DNA from: Candidatus Sigynarchaeota archaeon
GTDB taxonomy: Archaea > Asgardarchaeota > Lokiarchaeia > Sigynarchaeales > Sigynarchaeaceae
Assembly (NCBI GenBank): GCA_030587525.1
Contig: JAUQYW010000233.1
Coordinates: 1 to 12,383 of the forward strand
DNA length: 12,383 nucleotides
Direction of reading: 5' to 3'
Shown: positions 7,334 through 12,383 of the stretch, in pieces
Numbering within the stretch: position 1 is the first letter of the stretch
Layout of the letters: each line of letters begins with the position of its first letter
The notes under the pieces: model-generated
Database searches by the model: none
Told to the model about the DNA's origin: nothing
Seen by the model: only the letters and a program-made list of their open reading frames with translations
Program-made: the position numbers and the translations under genes

Positions 7334-7451
7334 ATCACTCGATGATACATCCAATAGTTAGCAATTTCGGGGATTGAAATGGTCGATATTCCTGTAAGGA
7401 CAAAAAATAACGTTGCATTCTTGAAAAACTCGTCAAAAAATTTCTCACATC

Positions 7452-7459
7452 TATAAAAA
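7452..7459 (+). promoter_or_regulatory. TATAAAAA element, possible distal plus-strand promoter
   Basis: TATAAAAA is a good archaeal TATA match. Transcription would start near 7480, giving a leader of about 190 bases before the membrane-protein start at 7671, with a G/C hairpin at its very start. It could serve the membrane-protein gene as a second promoter or make a short RNA. AT-rich surroundings make chance occurrence likely. Confidence 0.3.
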
Positions 7460-7470
7460 CCACATTAATG

Positions 7471-7492
7471 AGGGGATTAATTCGACTCCCCT
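7471..7492. repeat. AGGGGA/TCCCCT inverted repeat
   Basis: AGGGGA at 7471-7476 and TCCCCT at 7487-7492 are perfect inverted arms with a 10-base loop. It is the only G/C-rich stem in this AT-rich intergenic stretch. It could be a regulator site or a small RNA hairpin. No T-run follows directly, so it is not an obvious terminator. Confidence 0.35.
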
Positions 7493-7544
7493 TGTTTGTG
7501 CAAGGTTTAAGAGAATTGCATAACTGTTTTACAAAATTAAATTG

Positions 7545-7590
7545 TTGCGAAAAATCGAGAATCAAGTAAAATAAATTGCAATCTTCGCAA
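7545..7590. repeat. TTGCGAA/TTCGCAA spaced inverted repeat
   Basis: TTGCGAA (7545-7551) and TTCGCAA (7584-7590) are perfect 7-base inverted copies separated by 32 bases, just upstream of the likely promoter of the membrane-protein gene. A related ATCTTCGCA string also occurs at 7318-7326, next to the sat-operon TATA box. They may be shared regulator half-sites, but chance cannot be excluded. Confidence 0.25.
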
Positions 7591-7598
7591 TAATTTTC

Positions 7599-7606
7599 AT
7601 ATAATT
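7599..7606 (+). promoter_or_regulatory. Likely TATA element for the 7-helix membrane protein gene
   Basis: CATATAAT lies about 70 bases before the start codon. Transcription from about 25 bases downstream would give a leader of about 40 bases containing the AAGGAT ribosome-binding site at 7659-7664. Confidence 0.35.
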
Positions 7607-7670
7607 GTATTTTCTCGTAGAAGTCGAATGCTCAATACTCTAATGCTTACCATTATTGAAGGATCTTACC

Positions 7671-8519
7671 ATGGTCTTCGTATACGAGCCACTCAAGTTT
7701 ATCATGTTATTCTTGAAAATCCCCAATTGCCTTCTCTCCATCATCTTGGCTTTCAGGATCAAGAAACTCTCCAATTACATCTTGAATTACTTGTTTTTCA
7801 TCTCGTTTATTGGTTGGGGGATATTCATCGGGTTGGATGGCCTGCTTTACATAATAGCACCGAACGGCGCGTTCTTGTACACGCTAGCGAATATCTTCCG
7901 GGACGTTTGCATGATAATGATTGCGTTAATCCCCTTATGCTTCATCCAAGCAGGATTTATCATCAAGGAGGGCGAGGAAATTGCATTGCACGAGAAAAAA
8001 CTCCGGTTAATCTTATCATTCATCGTGAGCTTCGTGATTAGCATCGCCATGATCTCAACGGATTCCATCATTGTCATGGATAAAACGGCACATCCACCGC
8101 ATCCTTTTTTGCCAGATGAGCTCCCCCCGACAGGTGCTTTTTCCGTATCATTCGATCCGAACATTCTCGCCAATCTTTTCTACATATCTTTCGTAGCATG
8201 GTACGTGTTCGGGGTGTTCCTCATGTTCTTCCAGCAGCGCCGGGAAGCGGGAGTCAAGCGAAACCGGACACGATATATCATGTTCGGCATCCTCATGATT
8301 CCGATTGGCATCGTGTATTTCATCGTGCAACCGTACATCATGCCGTTACTTCCCGTGGTGCCGGGGGTCGATCCGAAGTTCGTGTATAATCTGGTCGGCC
8401 AGATAATCTGGGCATTCTCCCCCATCCTCGTGTACATCGGGATGCGGGTGCGTGTACCACTGGAGAGTGAAGTGCCACGAGCAAAGCTGGAAAATGAAGT
8501 TAAAGCAGCAAAGCCTTAG
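7671..8519 (+). CDS. Seven-helix membrane protein of unknown function
   Basis: I do not recognise a family for this 282-residue protein. Hydrophobic segments fall at about 8-28, 38-62, 73-98, 112-130, 164-187, 202-222 and 237-257, giving seven helices. Charged stretches R-I-K-K (29-32), K-E-G-E-E...H-E-K-K-L-R (99-112), Q-Q-R-R-E...K-R-N-R-T-R (188-201) and the charged C-tail (258-282) all lie on one side. The opposite loops are acidic or neutral, including a Pro-rich loop at about 131-163. The positive-inside rule therefore gives N-outside, C-inside. Helix 7 has no lysine, so it is not a retinal protein. Stand-alone sensory or 7TM-receptor-like roles are possible but unproven. The ATG at 7671 is preferred over TTG 7656 because AAGGAT lies 6 bases ahead. 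Its stop overlaps that of the convergent RHH-2 gene. Confidence 0.8.
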   Translation: MVFVYEPLKFIMLFLKIPNCLLSIILAFRIKKLSNYILNYLFFISFIGWGIFIGLDGLLYIIAPNGAFLYTLANIFRDVCMIMIALIPLCFIQAGFIIKEGEEIALHEKKLRLILSFIVSFVISIAMISTDSIIVMDKTAHPPHPFLPDELPPTGAFSVSFDPNILANLFYISFVAWYVFGVFLMFFQQRREAGVKRNRTRYIMFGILMIPIGIVYFIVQPYIMPLLPVVPGVDPKFVYNLVGQIIWAFSPILVYIGMRVRVPLESEVPRAKLENEVKAAKP

Positions 8520-8749
8520 ATATAGCCAAGATTCTTCAAGCGTTTCAACAATTCGTTTTTTTCTCCCGCGGTGAAAGGTTCTTTCTGCGGGCCTTCATTG
8601 TTCTCGTCGCCTTGGCCCAGGATCTCGCGCAGCACGAAAGAGACGTAACTTGACAGCGACGTGAACCCGGTGCCCTCGATCCGCTTCTTGATCTTCTCGG
8701 CGAGCTCGACCGGGATCGTGATCGACGTGAAAACGTTGTCGTTCGACGC
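8516..8749 (-). CDS. Ribbon-helix-helix protein lacking a normal start codon (RHH-2)
   Basis: An intact 77-codon frame starts at GCG (8749-8747), encodes A-S-N-D-N-V-F-T-S-I-T-I-P, then helices E-L-A-E-K-I-K-K-R-I and S-S-Y-V-S-F-V-L-R-E-I-L, a variable linker, E-P-F-T, and the tail L-L-K-R-L-K-N-L-G-Y-I, ending TAA. This is clearly the same family as the sat-operon regulator. No ATG, GTG or TTG occurs in frame before the conserved strand. Yet GGAGG lies 6 bases before the GCG, whose first G is the last base of the TAG stop of RHH-3. One T-to-C change from TAGTG would explain this: a stop-start overlap whose GTG is lost. Sequencing error, recent loss of start, non-canonical initiation or frameshifting from RHH-3 are the alternatives. 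Coding continuity is sure; the start is not. Confidence 0.7.
   Translation of the reverse strand, partial: ASNDNVFTSITIPVELAEKIKKRIEGTGFTSLSSYVSFVLREILGQGDENNEGPQKEPFTAGEKNELLKRLKNLGYI
8556..8562 (+). terminator. T7 tract downstream of the 7-helix protein gene
   Basis: Seven T in a row on the plus strand, 37 bases after the TAG of the membrane-protein gene, could be its oligo-T terminator. It lies inside the 3' part of the opposite-strand RHH-2 gene, where it encodes lysines. Confidence 0.35.
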
Positions 8750-8922
8750 TAGGATCCTCCTCGTTGCTTGTCCTTTTCGAATTGCTCGATCTCCCGCTCC
8801 AGATCTTCGAGCACGTAAGTCACAAAGGAGGAGGGACTTGTAAAGCGCGTTCCCTTGATCCTGGTCTTGATGTTGTTGGCAAGGGTCTTGGGAATCGAGA
8901 CGGTCGTGAATTTATGTTTCAT
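8749..8922 (-). CDS. Short ribbon-helix-helix protein (RHH-3)
   Basis: This 57-residue protein has an RHH pattern: strand K-F-T-T-V-S-I-P (4-11), helix A (12-24), a turn R-F-T-S-P-S-S-F, helix B V-T-Y-V-L-E-D-L-E-R-E-I (34-45), then a short charged tail Q-F-E-K-D-K-Q-R-G-G-S. It lacks the L-G-Y-I tail of its two relatives. The start at 8922 is preferred over 8994 because CGGAGG lies 6 bases upstream and a TATA element about 45 bases upstream would place the transcript start after 8994. Its last codons carry the GGAGG site for RHH-2, so the two were built to be translated together and could form heterodimers. A DNA-binding regulator role is inferred from the fold. Confidence 0.78.
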   Translation of the reverse strand: MKHKFTTVSIPKTLANNIKTRIKGTRFTSPSSFVTYVLEDLEREIEQFEKDKQRGGS

Positions 8923-8963
8923 GCAAGGCCTCCGATAGGCATCCGTGTTGTCCCGGGCATAGT

Positions 8964-8971
8964 TTTTTAAA
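8964..8971 (-). promoter_or_regulatory. TATA box of the RHH-3/RHH-2 operon
   Basis: The minus strand reads TTTAAAAAA. Transcription about 25 bases downstream would begin near 8942, leaving a leader of about 20 bases with the CGGAGG site before the ATG at 8922. Confidence 0.5.
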
Positions 8972-9003
8972 TCTCGTTCGGCTATAAGCGTCAACGAAAC
9001 TCT

Positions 9004-9036
9004 TTAACGCTGGAACGATCTCGTTTCTTGCGTTAA
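9004..9036. promoter_or_regulatory. Nested inverted repeats, candidate operator in a divergent promoter region
   Basis: TTAACGC (9004-9010) and GCGTTAA (9030-9036) are perfect inverted arms. Inside them AACGA (9014-9018) and TCGTT (9021-9025) form a second perfect pair with a 2-base spacer. The two share almost the same centre (about 9020). The TCTCGTT half of the inner repeat recurs at 8972-8978, beside the RHH-3 TATA box. Position between the RHH pair and the SRPBCC-like gene suits a regulator site; which protein binds is unknown. Confidence 0.4.
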
Positions 9037-9067
9037 TGAATCTTTCCACGAAACCGGCGAGCCAACC

Positions 9068-9592
9068 ATGCCCGATATCCCGAAAATCATCAAGACCGTT
9101 CCGAAACTTGGAGCCGATGTGTTCGAAAAAGCGCTGAAATGCGATAAATTCTGGGAAGCATGCATCACGGGACTCGATAAGGTATCCGTGAAATCAACCG
9201 GTGATGGAAAAATGCATTGGGAGCTGCGTGCATACTTCATGCTGGATCCTCTCGGCGTGACGAAAATCCCGGTCGACGTTCGCCAAGACATGCTCTACAA
9301 GGAGGACAAGAACTTCAAGGGAGAGGGAAAGAGATACATGTTTACCGTCGAAAATTCAAACGCTGCTTCCGAGGGTGAAGGAAACCTGTTTTTCAAGGCA
9401 TCGAGCAAGACCGAAACCAAGATCATGGTCGAGGTCACGAAACTTTCCTTGAAAAGCGATTTCCTGGACATCGCAGGTCTTGGCAAGTCATTGGTCGTGA
9501 ACCGGTTGACGCAAGAATTGCAAAAAATGGTCACGACGCTCATCGAGCTTGCCGATCAAGGCAAGGTGGCCGCTATCCTCGCAAAATGTTAA
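9068..9592 (+). CDS. SRPBCC-like (START/CoxG-type) small-molecule-binding protein
   Basis: This is a 174-residue soluble protein without signal peptide. The layout resembles the SRPBCC/Bet v 1 helix-grip fold: an N-terminal strand and helix (V-P-K-L-G-A-D-V-F-E-K-A-L), a K-F-W-E-A-C-I-T-G-L motif like the short helices that close the pocket, alternating strands (about 38-130), and a long C-terminal amphipathic helix (about 142-168). The G-E-G-N-L-F-F and T-E-T-K-I-M-V-E-V-T strands followed by a helix recall CoxG-type members. Ligand and role are unknown. No clear Shine-Dalgarno site precedes the ATG. It is divergent from the RHH pair and converges on the decarboxylase gene with 15 bases between stops. 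The fold assignment is moderately sure and rests on pattern, not a diagnostic motif. Confidence 0.5.
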   Translation: MPDIPKIIKTVPKLGADVFEKALKCDKFWEACITGLDKVSVKSTGDGKMHWELRAYFMLDPLGVTKIPVDVRQDMLYKEDKNFKGEGKRYMFTVENSNAASEGEGNLFFKASSKTETKIMVEVTKLSLKSDFLDIAGLGKSLVVNRLTQELQKMVTTLIELADQGKVAAILAKC

Positions 9593-9596
9593 TGGT

Positions 9597-9605
9597 AAAA
9601 AAAAA
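9597..9605 (-). terminator. Oligo-T terminator of the decarboxylase gene
   Basis: Nine T in a row on the minus strand begin 2 bases after the TGA of the decarboxylase gene, a classic archaeal oligo-T terminator position. It fills most of the gap to the convergent SRPBCC-like gene. Confidence 0.6.
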
Positions 9606-9607
9606 GA

Positions 9608-10891
9608 TCACTTGAATTTTCCTAATTCTTTAAAGTCCAGCGTGCCGAAATAATCATCCGGGGTTTCTGCCCGCCGGATCTTGACGACAGCGCCGCCGGG
9701 CCGGAGCAACAATTCTGCTGATCGGAGCTTGCCGTTGTACTGGAATCCCATGGCATACCCGTGGGCGCCGGTCTCGTGGATTGCGATGATGTCGCCGGGT
9801 ACCATCTCCGGCAACATACGATCGATCGCGAACTTGTCATTGTTCTCGCAGAGGGAACCCGTGACGTCGTATTTGTGCGTGAGCGGGGCTTTTTCCTTGC
9901 CCAGCACGGTGATATGGTGATACGCTCCGTACATCGCGGGCCGCATCAAGTTGGCCATGCACGCATCCAGCCCGACGTAATCCTTGTATTTCTTGGTCAC
10001 GTGGCGCACCGTGGCGACCAGCCAGCCAAACGGCCCGGTGATCATACGGCCACATTCCATAACGATGCGCAGCGGGTCCAGCTTATTTACCACGATGAGC
10101 CGGTCGTATTCCTTCTTGATGCCCTGGGAAACCTTGTTTAAATCGACGGGAACTTGATCCGGCTTGTAAGGAATGCCGATGCCGCCACCCATGTTCACGA
10201 ACTCGAGCTTGACGCCGGCCTGCTTGTTGATCTCGACTACGAGCTCGAACAAGATGCGGGCAGTCTCGACGAAATAATCGTTGTTCAGCTCGTTCGAGGC
10301 CACCATAGTGTGCAAGCCGAACCGCTTGGCTCCCTTTTTCTTGGCAATCTTGTATGCTTCGATGATTTGGTCGTTGGTGAGCCCGTATTTTGCTTCCTCG
10401 GGCTTGCCGATGATCACGTTCCCTTGCTTCAGCGACCCCGGATTGTAGCGGAAACAAAGCATCTCGGGAATCCCCGCGCATTTTTCCAGGAAGTCGATGT
10501 GCGTGATGTCGTCTAGGTTGATGATGGCCCCGAGCTGCTTGGCCTTGACGAATTCCTCCGTGGGCGTGTCGTTCGAGGTGAACATGACATTCTCGCCCGT
10601 GATGCCGACCTTCTCGGCGAGGAGCAATTCAGGGAGCGAGCTGCAGTCAGTGCCCATACCTTCGTCCTTGAGAACCTTCAAGATGAATGGATTGGGGAGC
10701 GCCTTCACGGCGAAGAAATTCTTGAATCCCGAATTGCCCGGGCCTTTGACCCACGAGAATGCCTTAATGAAACGCCGGGCGTTTTCCCGTATTGCCCCTT
10801 CATCGTAGATGTGCCACGGGGTCGGGTATTTCTTGATGAGTTCTTGCACTTGCGTCTTCGAAAGCGGAAAAACTGGCTTCTTCTCGACCAT
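9608..10891 (-). CDS. lysA: Diaminopimelate decarboxylase-like PLP enzyme (fold type III)
   Basis: LysA removes the D-centre carboxylate of meso-diaminopimelate to give lysine; relatives act on ornithine, arginine or carboxynorspermidine. This 427-residue protein has the alanine-racemase-like barrel: PLP lysine K63 (F-F-A-V-K-A), G-T-D-C-S-S-L-P-E (80-88), H194 (G-L-H-T), G235-G-G-I-G phosphate loop, and E279-C-G-R. The C-terminal beta domain has C348-E349 (G-S-L-C-E-N-N-D) and Y385 (F-Q-Y-N-G-K-L-R-S-A-E), matching the C-E and Y-N sites of the family. The usual H-I-G-S is H-T-M-V-A-S here, a subfamily difference that leaves the substrate uncertain. The start at 10891 is weakly favoured by AAGG about 9 bases upstream; ATG 10909 is possible. 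It follows the AsnB-like gene by about 120 bases with no oligo-T between. Confidence 0.8.
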   Translation of the reverse strand: MVEKKPVFPLSKTQVQELIKKYPTPWHIYDEGAIRENARRFIKAFSWVKGPGNSGFKNFFAVKALPNPFILKVLKDEGMGTDCSSLPELLLAEKVGITGENVMFTSNDTPTEEFVKAKQLGAIINLDDITHIDFLEKCAGIPEMLCFRYNPGSLKQGNVIIGKPEEAKYGLTNDQIIEAYKIAKKKGAKRFGLHTMVASNELNNDYFVETARILFELVVEINKQAGVKLEFVNMGGGIGIPYKPDQVPVDLNKVSQGIKKEYDRLIVVNKLDPLRIVMECGRMITGPFGWLVATVRHVTKKYKDYVGLDACMANLMRPAMYGAYHHITVLGKEKAPLTHKYDVTGSLCENNDKFAIDRMLPEMVPGDIIAIHETGAHGYAMGFQYNGKLRSAELLLRPGGAVVKIRRAETPDDYFGTLDFKELGKFK

Positions 10892-11014
10892 GAGACAAGA
10901 CCTTGTCATTTCTTTCTGGTTTGGAGATGATTGATATCGCGTGCTTGCCTAAATTACTTACACGATTGCACGGTGGATATCATGAAGGCTCGCGTTACCC
11001 AAGGAATAATCGCG

Positions 11015-12383
11015 TTAGACCGCGAAATTGGCGGTGCGTGGCAAATTTCGTATGAAACTATCCGTCGGATTGAAAAGGTCCCTGAAAATACGCCAATAAT
11101 ACAATTCTTCCTTCGATTTGATGAATATCCCGGGAAAAATCTCGCGTTCACGCGCATATTCATCATCAGATATCTTGGATGTCACGAGATCGCGCATCAC
11201 GAACTCCGACCCGGCGCCTTGCGAAAACTTGGCTTTTTTCCGGGTTGCGATTTCCACGGGCAAGATATGCTTGAACGCCTCCCGCTCGATCCATTTTTCA
11301 ATGACTTGCCCTTGATTTTCCCGGATTTTCAAGCTGTTGGGGAGCCCGAACGCGAATTTCACGAGATCGAAATCAAACAAGGGCGCCCTTGCCTCGATGC
11401 CAAAATGATATGGGATACGGTCGACCCGCTGCAATCCCGTGGCATGTTCTGTTTTTAGCAAAGCAAGGAGTTCCGCGTTCAGTTGTTGTTGCGACAAGTC
11501 TTTGAGATAGGAATATCCACCAAATAATTCATCAGCGCCTTCGCCCGTGAGCAATATATCCGTGCCAGGAAGTATTGCCGAGCATAGATGGTACATGGGT
11601 ATCGCACTGCGAATCAAGGCCGCGTCGAACGTTTCCAGGGCGTAAATCACGTCCCGGATGATGCGAACCATGTCATCTTGATGCATCTCTATCACGTGGT
11701 GATTGACCCGCCCGGGATACTGGCGTGAAAATAATCGCGCAAAGCGCAGATCCTCGGCACCGTCATAAGCCACCGTGTAGACATTTAGAACCGAAACATA
11801 ATTGAGGGCCAATGCGCAGATGATCGCGGAATCTACACCCCCGCTTAAAAGGGCTGCAACATGGCCCTCACGGGGAATTGCTTTTTTTACCGCGGTGTTC
11901 ACCAGGTCGAACAATCGTTTTTCGAGACGGGCGATGTCGTTGATTGGCAAGGGATAACGTGAAAAAAGCGTGATCCCATCGAAAAACCGGAACCCACTCG
12001 AGCTGGTGCCGTTGAAAAAATATGCTGATCCTGGTTCCAGGATCCAGCAATCAGCATGAAAGGTAACGAGTGCTTTCAATTCAGATGCAATAACGATCTT
12101 TTCAGCATCCTCGATGATGTAAAGAGGATCAAACCCCACCGGGTCTCTGGCTGCAAATATTTGGCTGCCATCCTTGATTAATAACGCATATTGCCCTTTA
12201 AACATCTGACACGCCTCGATTCCATATTCCCGGTACATTGAAAGAATGATATCCCCCGTGTTTAAAATTTTAGAGGAGGGATGATGGATCAATCGCCGCA
12301 ATTCATCGATGTTGTCGATTTGACCATCGATTGCCACGATTGAACCTGCATCGATGCTTTTTTCGCCGTCAGCTCGATGAAAA
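11015..12383 (-). CDS. Asparagine-synthetase-family protein (AsnB-like), N-terminus off the window
   Basis: AsnB forms a beta-aspartyl-AMP from aspartate and ATP and amidates it with ammonia taken from glutamine. The frame runs past the right edge, so the N-terminal part, including any catalytic Cys, is not seen. Counting from an internal GTG at 12337, the synthetase domain has S165-G-G-V-D-S (PP-loop), T264-G-E-G-A-D-E-L-F-G-G-Y, R304-V-D-R...G-I-E-A-R-A-P-L-F-D and R-K-K-A-K-F-S-Q-G-A-G, all as in active synthetases. The visible glutaminase part has I-D-G-Q-I-D-N where the family has N-G-E-I-Y-N, and L-N-T-G-D where it usually has S-D-x-E. The family is therefore sure but glutamine use is doubtful; ammonia-dependent or AsnB-related amide/lactam-forming activity is possible. 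The gene precedes the LysA-like gene on the same strand. Confidence 0.85.
   Translation of the reverse strand, partial: FHRADGEKSIDAGSIVAIDGQIDNIDELRRLIHHPSSKILNTGDIILSMYREYGIEACQMFKGQYALLIKDGSQIFAARDPVGFDPLYIIEDAEKIVIASELKALVTFHADCWILEPGSAYFFNGTSSSGFRFFDGITLFSRYPLPINDIARLEKRLFDLVNTAVKKAIPREGHVAALLSGGVDSAIICALALNYVSVLNVYTVAYDGAEDLRFARLFSRQYPGRVNHHVIEMHQDDMVRIIRDVIYALETFDAALIRSAIPMYHLCSAILPGTDILLTGEGADELFGGYSYLKDLSQQQLNAELLALLKTEHATGLQRVDRIPYHFGIEARAPLFDFDLVKFAFGLPNSLKIRENQGQVIEKWIEREAFKHILPVEIATRKKAKFSQGAGSEFVMRDLVTSKISDDEYAREREIFPGIFIKSKEELYYWRIFRDLFNPTDSFIRNLPRTANFAV

Larger units (their letters stand above)
7334..7598. other. AT-rich non-coding region between the sat operon and the 7-helix protein gene
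   Basis: No credible gene lies here: base composition is far more AT-rich than the neighbouring genes, and the possible open frames have no ribosome-binding site or recognisable domain. It holds a consensus-like plus-strand TATAAAAA at 7452-7459, an AGGGGA/TCCCCT inverted repeat just downstream, and a spaced TTGCGAA/TTCGCAA pair. It is likely the shared control region of two divergent transcripts. Confidence 0.6.

Noticed and set aside
7335..7565. A 76-codon minus-strand open frame in the AT-rich intergenic region
   Set aside because: No ribosome-binding site, low-complexity AT-driven composition, no recognisable domain; its frame is interrupted by likely regulatory elements.
7671..8519. Rhodopsin or heliorhodopsin identity for the 7-helix protein
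   Set aside because: The seventh helix has no lysine for retinal attachment and no rhodopsin motifs are seen.
10931..11458. A 175-codon plus-strand open frame
   Set aside because: It lies mostly antisense to the AsnB-like gene, which has unambiguous synthetase motifs; the frame is a by-product of that gene's codon bias.
12365..12379. H-R-A-D-G near the right edge as the H-R-G-P-D-G glutamine-binding motif of AsnB
   Set aside because: It lies only about 16 residues before the D-G-Q site, too close for that motif; it more likely corresponds to the strand just before N-G-E-I-Y-N, so the real motif is off the window.

Overview
The window looks archaeal. Several genes are preceded by archaeal-type TATA elements, and Shine-Dalgarno sites (GAGAGG, CGGAGG, AAGGAT, GGTGA) fix many starts. 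Oligo-T tracts without strong hairpins sit just after stop codons. The sulfate adenylyltransferase and several small ribbon-helix-helix (RHH) proteins are also of archaeal type. I cannot fix the phylum from sequence alone; Asgard-like or another mesophilic archaeal lineage is only a guess. I see no mobile element, CRISPR array, rRNA or tRNA.

Layout. (1) 1-2826, plus strand: the C-terminal end of an MFS/GPH-like transporter, an SxxK serine hydrolase (beta-lactamase/PBP fold) with a C-terminal membrane helix, and a fold-type II PLP enzyme resembling threonine dehydratase/serine racemase, packed tightly. (2) 2891-7291, minus strand: a sulfate-activation operon read from about 7300 leftwards. Its order is RHH regulator, ATP sulfurylase (sat), AlkP-superfamily phosphodiesterase/phosphatase, APS kinase (cysC), and then, after an oligo-T tract, an alpha/beta hydrolase. 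(3) 7292-7670: an AT-rich intergenic region holding divergent promoters. (4) 7671-8519, plus strand: a 7-helix membrane protein with predicted N-out/C-in topology, tail-to-tail with two minus-strand RHH genes (8516-8922). The second of these has a perfect ribosome-binding site but GCG where a start codon is expected. (5) 9068-9592, plus strand: an SRPBCC-like protein, divergent from the RHH pair. (6) 9608-12383, minus strand: a diaminopimelate-decarboxylase-like enzyme and an asparagine-synthetase-family protein that runs off the right edge.

How it fits together. Sat plus CysC would make PAPS from sulfate and two ATP. No reductase or sulfotransferase is visible, so the fate of the PAPS is unknown. 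The AlkP-superfamily enzyme between them has a Thr nucleophile rather than a sulfatase Cys/Ser. It is a candidate for handling a by-product (PAP or PPi) or another phosphodiester, which is inference. The leading RHH gene is a natural candidate autoregulator. LysA-like and AsnB-like enzymes suggest amino-acid metabolism at the right end. The AsnB-like glutaminase domain shows substitutions at usually conserved pocket positions.

The most interesting observations are the RHH gene lacking a start codon, the sat-phosphatase-cysC operon with its own RHH gene, a shared LGYI C-terminal tail, the atypical glutaminase pocket, and nested inverted repeats in the divergent RHH/SRPBCC control region.
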